Source: Clostridia bacterium (lineage in GTDB: Bacteria > Bacillota > Clostridia > Christensenellales > Aristaeellaceae). From it: a DNA stretch of 64,000 nucleotides. Positions 44,650-55,135 of the stretch are shown piece by piece. Location: the NCBI GenBank assembly GCA_017550745.1, contig JAFZOG010000001.1:1-64000 (forward strand). The letters run 5' to 3'. The translations under genes were made by a program, and so were the position numbers. The notes beneath the pieces were generated by a model. It saw only the letters and a list, made by a program, of their open reading frames with translations. It was not told where the DNA came from and did no database searches. Each line of letters starts with the position of its first letter. Position 1 is the first letter of the stretch.

Positions 44650-45735
44650 ATGGCCAATGTGAAATTTGACGACATCACCTTCCGTTACGGGACCAACACG
44701 GTGCTGGAGCATTTTTCGCTGGAAGTGGAAAGCGGAACGATCGTGTGCCTGGTAGGGCCCAGCGGATGCGGCAAAACCACGCTGGTGCGCGCGCTGCTGG
44801 GGCTGATCAAGCCGGAGACGGGCTCCATTACCGTGGGAGACCGGGTGCTGTTCGACGCGAAAAAGCGGGTGAACACCCCCGCCGAAAAGCGGAACATCGG
44901 CATCGTGTTCCAGGACTACGCCGTGTGGCCCCACATGACCGTGCTGGAAAACGTGAGCTATCCCCTGAAAAAACAGCGCAGGCCCAAGGATGAAATCAGG
45001 CAGCGCGCCCTGCGCGCCCTGGAGCAGGTGCACATGACGGAATACGCCAACCACCTGCCCAACCAGCTTTCCGGCGGCCAGCAGCAGCGCGTAGCCATCG
45101 CCCGGGCCCTGGTTGTGGACAGCGACGTGCTGGTGATGGACGAACCCATTACCAACCTGGACGCCAAACTGCGGGAGGAAATGCTGCTGGAGATCCGCAT
45201 GATCCAAAAGCGCCTGGGCGCCACCATCCTCTATATCACCCACGACCAGCAGTCCGCCCTGCAGCTGTGCGACAAAATGGCCATCATGCAGCAGGACGGC
45301 ACCCTGTGCCAGTACGGAACCGACGAGGAAATCATCCTCCACCCCGCCAACCGGTTCACCTTTGAGTTCATCGGCGTGTCCAATTTCCTCCCGCTGGAAA
45401 AGGATGGAGGGGGCCTGGCGCTCAACTGCGGGGTGAAAATCCCTTATCCCGATCAGGTGCCCCGGGAAGCGCAGAACGGGGGCTACGACCTGGGCGTGCG
45501 GCCCAACGACATCGTATTCGACACCGCCTCGCCCCTCAAGGCGAAGGTGGATTCCCGGGTGTTCCTGGGCAGCGAATACAACTATTTCCTGTCCCTGGGG
45601 GAAAAGCAGATCCGCGTGCAGCAATCCATGCTGGACGCCCGCACCAAGGGCGTTGCCAACGAGGGGGAAACCGTGGGCATCCGTTTTTTGAACACCCGGT
45701 TTTACCCCACCGGGAAAGGAGTTGAAACGGCATGA
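44650..45735 (+). CDS. ABC transporter ATPase 1, FbpC/PotA-like
   Basis: A 361-residue ATPase with Walker A GPSGCGKTTL near residue 37, the Q-loop, signature LSGGQQQRVAIARAL, Walker B VLVMDEP and the H-loop in YITHDQQSA. The last ~110 residues form a TOBE-like regulatory domain, as in FbpC/PotA/MalK-type ATPases. Its ATG overlaps nothing, while its stop overlaps the permease ATG by four bases (ATGA). A second complete ATPase of the same type ends the operon, which is unusual. Confidence 0.94.
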   Translation: MANVKFDDITFRYGTNTVLEHFSLEVESGTIVCLVGPSGCGKTTLVRALLGLIKPETGSITVGDRVLFDAKKRVNTPAEKRNIGIVFQDYAVWPHMTVLENVSYPLKKQRRPKDEIRQRALRALEQVHMTEYANHLPNQLSGGQQQRVAIARALVVDSDVLVMDEPITNLDAKLREEMLLEIRMIQKRLGATILYITHDQQSALQLCDKMAIMQQDGTLCQYGTDEEIILHPANRFTFEFIGVSNFLPLEKDGGGLALNCGVKIPYPDQVPREAQNGGYDLGVRPNDIVFDTASPLKAKVDSRVFLGSEYNYFLSLGEKQIRVQQSMLDARTKGVANEGETVGIRFLNTRFYPTGKGVETA

Positions 45736-47456
45736 AAAAAAACGGCATCGTCAGCGCCGAATTGGCGGCTGTGGATGGGCGCAAGCGCTTGAACATGGAC
45801 AAAGTGATGACGGCAGTGTGCTTCATCCTGCTGCTGATCATCGTGGTGATCCCCATTTTCATGATCGTCTACAACGCTTTCTTCTACCAGGGAAAGCTGG
45901 AAGTGAATATGTTCGTGGAGCAGCTCACCGAGCCCAACAACCTGGGGGCCATGTGGAACACCCTGAAAATCGCCGTGTTCACCACCATCCTGGGTACGGT
46001 CATGGGCGTATTCTACGCCTGGCTGCTGGGCCGAAGCGACATTCCCGCCAAGGGATTGATGCGGGCCCTGTTCAACATCCCTTACATGTTCCCGCCCTTC
46101 CTGGGGGCCATGGCCTGGGATATGATGTTCAACGGCCGGTCGGGCTACATCAACAAATGGCTGCGTGACCTGTTCCATCTGAGCGCCATGCCCATCAACA
46201 TCAACTCCGTCTGGGGCATCGTGTTTGTGGAGGTCAGCTACTACTTCCCCTTTGTGTTCATGCAGGTGGTGTCCGCCCTGGAGCGTATGGACCCGACCCT
46301 GGAGGAATCCGCCCGCATCGCCGGGGCGAGGCAGCGGCAGGTCATCTGGAAGATCACGCTGCCGCTGGTGAAGCCCGCCATCTCCGCCGGCGCGCTGCTG
46401 ATTCTCACCACCTCCCTGGCCCACTTCGGCGTTCCCGCCATCCTGGGCTATGCCAAGCGCATCTATACCCTGCCCACCCGCATCTATGAAGTCATCTACA
46501 ACTCCGGCGGCTCCTTTGACGGCATCCGCCAGGGCGCGGCCATATCTGTCATGCTGGTGGTGGTGGTGGCGCTGGCTTTGATCCTGCAAAACCGCATCCT
46601 GTCCGCGGGCAGCTACGATATCATCAAGGGCAAATCCATGCGTCCCACGCTGATCAAGCTGCGCGGGGCGAAGATCCCCCTGTTCCTGCTGGCCATCCTG
46701 ACGCTGGTGATGATCGTGATCGTGCCGCTGGTGATGATCGTGCTCATCTCCTTCCTCAAGGCGTACGGCCTGCCCCTGGAATTCAAGAACTTCACCTTCG
46801 CCCAGTATGAGAAGGTGTTCGCCGCCAACGGCACCATCGCATCCATCCGCAACTCCCTGTTCGTGTCCATCACTGCCGGCATTATCTGCATGTTCCTGGG
46901 CACGCTGGTGGCCTACGTGGTGCAGAAAATCCGGCCCCGGGGCAAGGGCGTGCTGGAGGTCATTTCCATGCTGCCCTACGCCATCCCCGGCACGGTGCTG
47001 TCCATCGGCGTGATCCTGGCCTGGAGCGGGCGGATCGCGGGCATCAACCTGTACAACACCATCTGGATCATCCTGGTGGCGTACCTGGCCCGCTACCTGA
47101 GCTTCAGCATGAAGACCTCCTCGGCGGCACTCTTGCAGGTGCACTCTTCCCTGGAGGAGGCGGCCCGGGTCTGCGGCGCCAGCCACACGGAAAGCCTGGC
47201 GGACGTGACGCTGCCCCTGATCCGCCCCGCCATGGTGAGCGGCTTCTTCCTGATCTTCCTCCCCGCCATGCGCGAGGTGACCACCTCCATCCTGCTGTAC
47301 GGCCCCTACACCCGCACCCTGGGCGTGCAGATTTACTCCCTGCGCGACGCGGGCATGATCCCGCAGGCGGCAGCGCTGGCAACGGTGGCCATCGGCATCA
47401 TCATCATTCTCAACACCATCGTCACCAAGCTGACCAAAGACAGGAAGGGGGTATGA
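45732..47456 (+). CDS. Fused two-domain ABC permease, FbpB-like
   Basis: A 574-residue permease formed by two CysTMWT-like halves, as in iron/AfuB-type importers. Each half has its own EAA loop: EESARIAGARQRQVIWKITLP in the first and EEAARVCGASHTESLADVTLP in the second. About twelve membrane segments are visible. It overlaps ATPase 1 by ATGA and is followed after three bases by ATPase 2. Double-length permeases need one ATPase dimer, so two ATPase genes allow a heterodimer or a choice of partners. Confidence 0.93.
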   Translation: MKKNGIVSAELAAVDGRKRLNMDKVMTAVCFILLLIIVVIPIFMIVYNAFFYQGKLEVNMFVEQLTEPNNLGAMWNTLKIAVFTTILGTVMGVFYAWLLGRSDIPAKGLMRALFNIPYMFPPFLGAMAWDMMFNGRSGYINKWLRDLFHLSAMPININSVWGIVFVEVSYYFPFVFMQVVSALERMDPTLEESARIAGARQRQVIWKITLPLVKPAISAGALLILTTSLAHFGVPAILGYAKRIYTLPTRIYEVIYNSGGSFDGIRQGAAISVMLVVVVALALILQNRILSAGSYDIIKGKSMRPTLIKLRGAKIPLFLLAILTLVMIVIVPLVMIVLISFLKAYGLPLEFKNFTFAQYEKVFAANGTIASIRNSLFVSITAGIICMFLGTLVAYVVQKIRPRGKGVLEVISMLPYAIPGTVLSIGVILAWSGRIAGINLYNTIWIILVAYLARYLSFSMKTSSAALLQVHSSLEEAARVCGASHTESLADVTLPLIRPAMVSGFFLIFLPAMREVTTSILLYGPYTRTLGVQIYSLRDAGMIPQAAALATVAIGIIIILNTIVTKLTKDRKGV

Positions 47457-47459
47457 TCC

Positions 47460-48572
47460 ATGGCGGACCAGATCGTGCTGAACCATGTGACCAAACGGTT
47501 TACCACCAAAACTTTGGGCGACATCGTGGCCGTGGACGACTTCAACCTCAGCGTGCATGAGGGCGAATGCTTTTCCTTCCTGGGCCCCTCCGGCTGCGGC
47601 AAATCCACCACCCTGCGCATGATCGCGGGCTTTGAGGATTTAACGGAAGGCGAAATCGAGCTGTGCGGAAAGCTGGTGTCCAGCCGGAAAAAGAACCTGT
47701 ATGTGCCGCCGGAGGAGCGCGGCCTGGGCATGGTGTTCCAAGCGTTCGCCGTGTGGCCCCACATGAACGTGTTTGAAAACGTGGCCTTTCCCCTGCGCAT
47801 CCAGAAGGTCAACAAGACGGATATCGTCAGGCGCGTGAACGAGGCGCTTCACCACACCAGCCTGACCGGCCTGGAGAAGGTATTTCCCGGCGACCTGTCC
47901 GGCGGCCAGCAGCAGCGCATCGCCCTGGCCCGCGCCATCGTGACCAACCCCAAGGTGATGCTGCTGGACGAGCCCCTGTCCAACCTGGACCCCAAGCTGC
48001 GTGAGACCATGCGCTTCGAAATCAAGGCGCTGCAAAGGAAATTCAACTTCACCATCATTTTCGTGACCCACGACCAATCCGAAGCCATGGCCATCTCCGA
48101 CCGGATGATGGTGTGCGACATGGGCAAGATCATGCAGATCGACACCCCGGAAAACCTGTACAACAAGCCCTGCAACCGCTTTGTGCACAACTTCCTGGGC
48201 GAGAGCACCTTTATCAACGTGGTCATCAAGGACGGCAAAGCCTATCCCAAGGGCCGCGAGGAACAGGCACTTGACCTGCCCGTGCCCGCCGGCGCCGCGG
48301 CGGAAATGGTGGTGGCCACCCGGCCCAATGAAATCGCCCTCACCGGCCCCGGGGAAGGCGGATTCGCCACCCACGTGGAAAAGCGCATCTTCCTCACCGA
48401 CCGCACGGAATACCTGGTGCCCGTGGGCGAGCAGCTCTTAAAGGTGCAGACCCCCCACCGCGTCACCTTCTCCCAGGGCGAGGCCTGCGCCGTCCACCTT
48501 GTGGAGCCCATGTGGTATCCGGCCGACGACGAAGCCGCAGACAAAGAACGCGCCCGCCGCCAGCTGGTATGA
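47460..48572 (+). CDS. ABC transporter ATPase 2, FbpC/PotA-like
   Basis: A 370-residue ATPase with Walker A GPSGCGKSTTL, signature LSGGQQQRIALARAI, Walker B VMLLDEP and FVTHDQSEAM. A TOBE-type C-terminal domain follows. It is clearly related to ATPase 1 but not a recent duplicate; both keep all catalytic motifs. RBS GAAGGGGG. A strong hairpin at 48635-48660 ends the transporter transcript. Confidence 0.94.
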   Translation: MADQIVLNHVTKRFTTKTLGDIVAVDDFNLSVHEGECFSFLGPSGCGKSTTLRMIAGFEDLTEGEIELCGKLVSSRKKNLYVPPEERGLGMVFQAFAVWPHMNVFENVAFPLRIQKVNKTDIVRRVNEALHHTSLTGLEKVFPGDLSGGQQQRIALARAIVTNPKVMLLDEPLSNLDPKLRETMRFEIKALQRKFNFTIIFVTHDQSEAMAISDRMMVCDMGKIMQIDTPENLYNKPCNRFVHNFLGESTFINVVIKDGKAYPKGREEQALDLPVPAGAAAEMVVATRPNEIALTGPGEGGFATHVEKRIFLTDRTEYLVPVGEQLLKVQTPHRVTFSQGEACAVHLVEPMWYPADDEAADKERARRQLV

Positions 48573-48593
48573 GCTGCGCATTCTCCACCCTTT

Positions 48594-48660
48594 GGGAAAT
48601 GCCATGTCTTCCCTGCGGTTTGTCTGCAATCCGCGGCTCCCGCTTCGGCGGGGGCCTTTT
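48594..48660 (+). terminator. Terminator, overlapping degenerate element copy 3
   Basis: GGCTCCCGC-TTCG-GCGGGGGCC (48635-48656) followed by TTTT is a textbook terminator with a UUCG tetraloop. Upstream, CTTTGGGA and CAATCCGC match copy 2 of the intergenic element, so the terminator may be a derived copy. Confidence 0.75.
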
Positions 48661-48701
48661 CCGATGGCAGCATACCCGTGCCGGAAATAACCGGATGATA
48701 A

Positions 48702-50237
<1,536 letters not shown>

Positions 50238-50254
50238 TTGATACTTCTCAGAGT

Positions 50255-50297
50255 TATGCTGTAAAGGGTGATTTTTGTATCACCTGATTACAGCATA
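50255..50297. repeat. Nested hairpin at the edge of the mobile element
   Basis: TATGCTGTAA (50255-50264) pairs with TTACAGCATA (50288-50297), and GGTGAT pairs with ATCACC inside, around a short loop. It lies 18 bases after the GH51 stop. It may be the GH51 terminator (no T run follows) or an end sequence of the element. Confidence 0.6.
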
Positions 50298-50391
50298 GCT
50301 GGCGGCTCATCTGTGGCAGGAAAGGGTTGCGGCTATGCCGATCCCATTACAAAGCCTTGTTTGGCAAATTATACCACAGAAGGAGCGAAAC

Positions 50392-50763
50392 ATGAATACG
50401 ATCTTTGAACAAAACGGCGGTACATATGTGCAAAAGGATGGATACTTGTATCCAAACATTACGATCCCGGAGGAGGATATGCAGCCCATCGAGAAGTACG
50501 GTTGGATGCGGAAACGGTATCTGAAAGAGCATCGGCCAATTGTCTATAATCAACTGGTTTTGTCCGGGAAGCTGTTCTCCCATATCCGGGAGATTGACAA
50601 AAGCTGTCATGATCAGATGGAGATGATGGTTGCACAAATGGCAAAGGCCGAAGGAGTGACTGAAAAGCTGAAAGCGGAGAATCAAATGGAATGGGTGAGG
50701 CGGATGAACAACATCCGAAACCGCGTCGATGAACTTGTTCTGAATGAGTTGATTTACAACTAA
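50392..50763 (+). CDS. tnpV: TnpV-like transposon protein
   Basis: A 123-residue protein of the TnpV family, found in Tn4451/TnpX-type elements. It has the characteristic opening FEQNGGTYVQKDGYLYPNIT and the GWMRKRYLKEHRP block, and a helical C-terminus (ENQMEWVRRMNNIRNRVDELVLNELIY). Function in transposition is unclear. RBS AAGGAGCG precedes the ATG. A frame running further upstream (from 50335) lacks an RBS. Confidence 0.85.
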   Translation: MNTIFEQNGGTYVQKDGYLYPNITIPEEDMQPIEKYGWMRKRYLKEHRPIVYNQLVLSGKLFSHIREIDKSCHDQMEMMVAQMAKAEGVTEKLKAENQMEWVRRMNNIRNRVDELVLNELIYN

Positions 50764-50826
50764 ACAAAAAACTATGCCTGGCTGTTATTGTTCATAAGAT
50801 ACAGCCAGGTATTTTCTATTTTTGTT

Positions 50827-51084
50827 TTATTTCTCGATTCTGAATTTGAGCAGCATATAGGGTTCGATTTCCAAAATGGTTGCGATATTGAATAACAGTT
50901 CCAAGGATAATCCACGATCCATTCCGGGTGCTTCAACGGAGGCAAGATGCTGTCGGCTGATTCCCAGTTTTTCGGCCATCTGCTCCTGTGAGTACCCTTT
51001 CTTTTTGCGATAATAACCGATTGCATAGGAAAGGTTTTCCATGCGTTCCCTGTTGTCAAACTCCCATTCCAAATCAGTCACCAT
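50827..51084 (-). CDS. XRE-family helix-turn-helix regulator
   Basis: An 85-residue DNA-binding protein. The HTH is YRRKKGYSQEQMAEKLGISRQHLASVEAP-like (residues ~25-52): LSYAIGYYRKKKGYSQEQ, then MAEKLGISRQHLASVE. It is divergent from the SLOG-like gene, and an inverted repeat ACACGT-TATTG-ACGTGT over that gene's promoter is a likely target. It is part of the mobile element. Confidence 0.85.
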   Translation of the reverse strand: MVTDLEWEFDNRERMENLSYAIGYYRKKKGYSQEQMAEKLGISRQHLASVEAPGMDRGLSLELLFNIATILEIEPYMLLKFRIEK

Positions 51085-51133
51085 CCTTTGAAAATAGTCT
51101 ATCCAATGGTGAAAGAATTGAAAATAATTCTTA

Positions 51134-51170
51134 ACACGTTATTGACGTGTAAAAAGCGTCATTATATAAT
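51134..51170 (+). promoter_or_regulatory. Promoter with overlapping inverted-repeat operator
   Basis: TTGACG (51142-51147), 17 bases, TATAAT (51165-51170). ACACGT (51134-51139) and ACGTGT (51145-51150) form a 6-base inverted repeat covering the -35 box, as for a repressor such as the XRE protein. Confidence 0.7.
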
Positions 51171-51221
51171 TTGATCACGCTAATGAAATGGATAGATTGA
51201 CAGATTAAGGGAGTTGAACAT

Positions 51222-51719
51222 ATGAAAACCTGCTTTTTCATCGGGCATAGAGACGCCAGTGATGAGATTCTTCCATATATAAGGGATGCAGCAGAGAAAC
51301 TGATCGTTCAGGAGGAAGTAACACAGTTTTATGTTGGCGGGTATGGGAAATTTGACCGGTTGGCTGGGCAGGCGATTACTGATTTGAAAGCAATCTACTC
51401 TCATATTCATCTGTATCGAGTCATCCCATATCATCCGGCAGACAGAAAAATAGAACTGCCTCAGGGATATGATGGTATGTATTACCCGGATGAGATGGAA
51501 TATGTGCCTCGGATGTACGCCATATCCAAAGCCAACCGCATGATGATCGACACAAGTGATTTCCTGATTGCCTATGTTTGGTATACGGCAAGCAACGCCA
51601 GCAAGTTGCTGGAATATGCGAGAAAGCGCGAAAAGAAAGGACTTCTCCGAATCATCCATTTGGACTGTCGAGGAATGTCGAACGATTCTTTTGAGCACCC
51701 TATGGACAAGCCCATATAA
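51222..51719 (+). CDS. SLOG-like (DUF1273/YpsA-type) protein
   Basis: A 165-residue protein with a Rossmann-like SLOG fold: FFIGHRDASDE at the start, YVGGYGKFDRLAGQAI, and VIPYHPADRK. This motif set fits YpsA/DUF1273-type proteins common in Clostridial mobile elements, which may bind nucleotide ligands. Its role in the element is unknown. RBS AAGGGAG precedes the ATG. Confidence 0.8.
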   Translation: MKTCFFIGHRDASDEILPYIRDAAEKLIVQEEVTQFYVGGYGKFDRLAGQAITDLKAIYSHIHLYRVIPYHPADRKIELPQGYDGMYYPDEMEYVPRMYAISKANRMMIDTSDFLIAYVWYTASNASKLLEYARKREKKGLLRIIHLDCRGMSNDSFEHPMDKPI

Positions 51720-51876
51720 TTCTGGTATGATTTTTCCTGAGAGAAAGAAAAAGCCTGTCTCAAAAAAATTTTAAAAAGTTTTGAAAACCTGGAAAAAAAG
51801 CGGCAGTCTCGTGCCCATATATAATAGAGGGGTACCTCAAATACAAAAAGATGAGCATGGGAGACGAGGAAAGATC

Positions 51877-52935
51877 ATGGACGGATACGAAAACAACAGC
51901 GCTTACGCTGATAAAGATAGAAGCTTTGTACACCTGGGTGAGGATGAATTTGAACTGCGGGACGCGGAGGAACAGCCTGAACGGAAAAGCGGAAAGAAAA
52001 AGAGTGTCCCAGATGAGGAGGAGAAACCGGATATCGAGTACATCCCGGAAGGAAGGGGCGGGTATATCCGCATATCACCCACCAGCAACTTCCGGCTCCT
52101 GCCGCTGTTTTTTGCTTTGCCTAAGCATATGGTGCGAGAACGGGCCGCCTATTTGACGCTTCCACGGAATACGAAAAGGATCGTGGAAAGCCAGAAATAC
52201 TTTGATATGGTCCGGGACGATGCTTTCCTGGAGTTGGTGATGGACTGTTACGCCTGGGCCATCTGGCAGTTTTTGAAGGTGCCTGGGAAAGACGGAGAAT
52301 ACAAGAGCATTCCGGGCGGATGGGAAAACTACTCTGGCTACTTCCCTCTGTGGCAGATGAGCTATATGATTATCGGCGGATTCGTGGATGGACTCGCCAA
52401 AGAATTGGGCTGGAGCGTTCAATATGTATTCAGCCAGCCCTATGCGGTGGATTTTCCCTGGCTGACGCAAAAGCAGTTCATGAACCTGGCCGGGAACATG
52501 ACCGACAAGATCGTGGCGGAATTGAACCTGCAGCCGACAATTGACATGGTATGGCGGCAGCGGCAGCCGGAAGATTACAACGGAAAGAATGCTGCTGCCC
52601 GTGACCATATGCGTTCCTGGTATCATACCCGCGCCTTTGATCATGTTTCTTTGGATAGTATGATGGAAGGAGCCAAGGAGGGACAGGACAACCCTGCGAA
52701 AGATATTCCCGATCCAAAAGCTGAATTTGAACAGCGGGTGATCGATCAGGAGCAGGTGAACGAGTTTCAATCGGGATTATCGGAAACCGATATGACCATC
52801 CTGAAAATGCGGATGGAAGGATGCAAATTAGAGGACATCGCCAAAGCCACAGAATATAAAACGGCAAGCGCGGTCAAGAAACGGATTGACAAAATCGCCG
52901 CGCAATATGAACAGTTTTCAAATGAGTCAGCATAA
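51877..52935 (+). CDS. Sigma-70-like mobile-element protein
   Basis: A 352-residue protein. The N-terminus is acidic and charged. The C-terminal ~60 residues (LSETDMTILKMRMEGCKLEDIAKATEYKTASAVKKRIDKI) form a sigma region-4-like helix-turn-helix, as seen in RNA polymerase sigma-70-like proteins of TnpX-type elements. The middle (residues ~90-270) is of unknown fold. AGGA precedes the ATG by six bases, favouring it over the frame's earlier start at 51781. It probably controls element genes. Confidence 0.65.
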   Translation: MDGYENNSAYADKDRSFVHLGEDEFELRDAEEQPERKSGKKKSVPDEEEKPDIEYIPEGRGGYIRISPTSNFRLLPLFFALPKHMVRERAAYLTLPRNTKRIVESQKYFDMVRDDAFLELVMDCYAWAIWQFLKVPGKDGEYKSIPGGWENYSGYFPLWQMSYMIIGGFVDGLAKELGWSVQYVFSQPYAVDFPWLTQKQFMNLAGNMTDKIVAELNLQPTIDMVWRQRQPEDYNGKNAAARDHMRSWYHTRAFDHVSLDSMMEGAKEGQDNPAKDIPDPKAEFEQRVIDQEQVNEFQSGLSETDMTILKMRMEGCKLEDIAKATEYKTASAVKKRIDKIAAQYEQFSNESA

Positions 52936-53102
52936 GCAGGTCATCCTCCTTATGCTTCAAGCAGTCATGAGCGTTCATGGCTGTTTTTTATATACACGGT
53001 CATCGGTTCATCCTGTTTTGCCGATGATCTTGCCCCATATGGAAAATAACAGCACGTCGGACAAAAATGTCCGGTGTGTACACGGAAAGGAGAATGAAAA
53101 GA

Positions 53103-53318
53103 ATGCCAAAGGAACCCTTTGAAGCCTTGCCGGATGTGCTGAATGCCAGCCACCTGGCGGAGATTCTGCATCTGTCCCGCAGCGGCGCGTACAATCTGCT
53201 GAACCAGGCGGATTTCCCCACGCTGCATGTAGGCGGCAAAAAGCTGGTCATGAAGCAGGCACTGATTGACTGGATGCAAAGGCACACCAATGCTTCGATG
53301 AACGGAAGGGAGCAATGA
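53103..53318 (+). CDS. Excisionase-like helix-turn-helix protein
   Basis: A 71-residue winged/MerR-type DNA-binding protein: LNASHLAEILHLSRSGAYNLLNQADFPTLHVGGKKLVMKQALIDWMQRH. This is the excisionase/DNA-binding pattern found beside TnpX recombinases. AGGAG is ten bases before the ATG. It would direct excision, but the recombinase it would serve is truncated. Confidence 0.82.
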   Translation: MPKEPFEALPDVLNASHLAEILHLSRSGAYNLLNQADFPTLHVGGKKLVMKQALIDWMQRHTNASMNGREQ

Positions 53319-53398
53319 TTTATGGATCTGCCACAAAAGCCAAAGCACAGGAATCATCATAAAGCAAATATAAACGACGGAAGGAGGCTTTATTTATT

Positions 53399-53626
53399 AT
53401 GCAAAAAACCTATCAGAGCGCCGGCGAGATCACCCGGCGTATTGGCGGAACCAACTATCGCGTGAGAATACATTATCAAGCTGACGCGGATGAAGATATG
53501 CAGGAAAAGGTACTGCGGCTGATTCAGAACGATCTGCATTTTTCTGAAGAAAACAAGGAAATCAGCTTCCCAAAAGGGGAAGACTATGGTACAATGAATC
53601 TGCCACAGGTGAGCCGTCCAGCCTGA
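53399..53626 (+). CDS. tnpW: TnpW-like transposon protein
   Basis: A 75-residue protein with the TnpW pattern: ITRRIGGTNYRVRIHYQADADEDMQEKVLRLI followed by a short basic-acidic tail. TnpW lies next to the recombinase in Tn4451-type elements; its role is not known. RBS AAGGAGG. The recombinase remnant starts 14 bases after its stop. Confidence 0.85.
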   Translation: MQKTYQSAGEITRRIGGTNYRVRIHYQADADEDMQEKVLRLIQNDLHFSEENKEISFPKGEDYGTMNLPQVSRPA

Positions 53627-53639
53627 AAGGAGTTCCAAC

Positions 53640-53807
53640 ATGAACAGCAGGCAGACGGAAAATAAAGCAACCGCGCTTTACGAGCGCCTTTCTTGTGATG
53701 ACGACCTCGCCGGGGACAGCAATTCCATCACCAACCAGAAAAAGTATCTGGAATTGTATGCCGCCGAGCACGGCTTTTTGAATTGCATCCATTATACGGA
53801 TGTGTAG
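53640..53807 (+). pseudogene. tnpX: Truncated serine recombinase (TnpX-like)
   Basis: Only the first 55 residues remain: NKATALYERLSCDDDLAGDSNSITNQKKYLELYAAEHGF and IHYTDV, then a TAG. Y-E-R-L-S keeps the catalytic arginine and serine of the resolvase domain, but the residue after S is Cys instead of Arg. The frame ends at the position where DGYSGT would normally continue. The rest of the resolvase domain, recombinase and zinc-ribbon domains are missing. AAAGGAG precedes the ATG. Confidence 0.85.
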
Positions 53808-53844
53808 TATCGCATTTTGATACAATTTAACAGATGAAAAGGCA

Positions 53845-53878
53845 GGGGTATTCAAAAAAAGAGGGGTTTGAATACCCC
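53845..53878. terminator. Hairpin terminator between the element and the MGP operon
   Basis: GGGGTATTCAAA (53845-53856) and TTTGAATACCCC (53867-53878) form a perfect 12-base stem. On the minus strand it follows the MGP stop and is trailed by TGCCTTTTC, so it may end the mannan operon. Confidence 0.7.
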
Positions 53879-53968
53879 CCTGTTTACACGGAAATTCAGA
53901 TAATGTAGGAGTTTTGTTGCAATAGGCATCTATGCAGCATGCAGCCTTTTGCAAGGCATGTGGAAATA

Positions 53969-55135
53969 CTACTGCTGCGAAAAATAATTCAAATTCTTCT
54001 GGATAAAGCCGATTCGCTGCCGTACACATTCCACACTTCTTCCGGGATCACGGGGTGTGCTGAATACATAATCGGTCAGGCGGTCAATATCGGTAGTTGC
54101 CACGTGCAGCCGGGTGTCGCTGGACGCGTAATAGATGTACACCTTGCCGTCCGGCGCGGCGATAGCCCCGTTGGTGAAGCACACGTTGCCGACATCGCCG
54201 AGCCGTTCAATGCCCACGGGGCCGATCAGGAAACCGCCGGGCTCGGCGATGACCCGGGAAGGATCGTCCAGGGCGGTGGCGAAGCAATAGATCACATAGC
54301 GCAGTCCAGCCGCGGTGTTGCGCACGCCGTGGGCAATGTGAATCCATCCTTTATCGGTCTTGATGGGCACGGCCCCCGCGCCGTTCTTGCTTTCGGTGAT
54401 GGTATGGTACTTGCGGACGGAGGTCATTTTTTCCTCGTCGATCACGGCGTGGGTGATATCTTCGCACAGGCCGAAACCGATGCCCCCGCCGGAGCCCGTT
54501 TCAATGAAATCGTCCATGGGGCGGGTATAGAAGGCATATTTGCCGTTCACAAATTCGGGATGCAGGCACACGTTCCGCTGCTGGGGTGAGCGCAGGGTGA
54601 CGAGGTTCGGCAACCTCTCCCAGGTTTTCAGGTCTTTTGTGCGCACGATGCCAGCGGCTGCCGTGGCGGCGGAGAGATCGGGATTGGTATTGTCCTTGCT
54701 TTCGGAGCAGAACACGCCGTAGATCCAGCCGTCCTCGTGCCGGGTCAGACGCATATCGTACACGTTGGTTTCCTCGGGGCAGGTATCGGGTAGCAGCACC
54801 GGCTCGTCCCAGAAGCGGAAACCGTCCACTCCGCTGTCTGACTGGGCCACGGCGAAAAAGCTCTTACGGTCGCTGCCCTCCACTCGGGCCACCAGGGTGA
54901 ATTTCCCGTCCAGCAGGATGGCCCCGCTATTGAACACTGCATTGACGCCTAAGCGCTGCATCATAAAGGGATTGGTTTCCGGGTTCGGGTCGTACATCCA
55001 GAAGGGCGGGATGTGATTGCGGGTCAGCACCGCATGGTTCCAGCGCTCGTAAATGCCGTTGTATCGGTCATAATTGACGGTGTTTTTCCGGTTCACTAAG
55101 ATTTCATACCGAGCCTGCAATTCCTGATAGGTCAT
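53969..55135 (-). CDS. GH130 4-O-beta-D-mannosyl-D-glucose phosphorylase
   Basis: A 388-residue GH130 phosphorylase that cleaves mannosyl-glucose with phosphate to mannose-1-phosphate and glucose. Sequence runs close to the known mannosylglucose phosphorylase type: the opening [53 protein letters not shown] (Asp127 as proton donor) and [20 protein letters not shown]. The ATG has GAAGGAGG upstream and overlaps the epimerase stop by four bases (ATGA), so translation is coupled. A longer frame to 55402 is a shadow. Cytoplasmic. Confidence 0.95.
   Translation of the reverse strand: MTYQELQARYEILVNRKNTVNYDRYNGIYERWNHAVLTRNHIPPFWMYDPNPETNPFMMQRLGVNAVFNSGAILLDGKFTLVARVEGSDRKSFFAVAQSDSGVDGFRFWDEPVLLPDTCPEETNVYDMRLTRHEDGWIYGVFCSESKDNTNPDLSAATAAAGIVRTKDLKTWERLPNLVTLRSPQQRNVCLHPEFVNGKYAFYTRPMDDFIETGSGGGIGFGLCEDITHAVIDEEKMTSVRKYHTITESKNGAGAVPIKTDKGWIHIAHGVRNTAAGLRYVIYCFATALDDPSRVIAEPGGFLIGPVGIERLGDVGNVCFTNGAIAAPDGKVYIYYASSDTRLHVATTDIDRLTDYVFSTPRDPGRSVECVRQRIGFIQKNLNYFSQQ

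Larger units (their letters stand above)
50238..53878. mobile_element. Remnant of a Tn4451/TnpX-type mobile element
   Basis: The block holds TnpV, XRE, SLOG-like, sigma-like, excisionase-like, TnpW and a truncated serine recombinase, a set typical of Clostridial TnpX-type mobilisable elements. Base composition is visibly more AT-rich than the flanking glycan genes. The recombinase stops after 55 residues, so the element is probably immobile. Exact ends are uncertain; GH51 and the MGP operon flank it. Confidence 0.75.

Noticed and set aside
53322..53463. Small frame MDLPQKPKHRNHHK between the excisionase and tnpW genes
   Set aside because: It overlaps the tnpW start in another frame, has no domain, and its length is consistent with chance.
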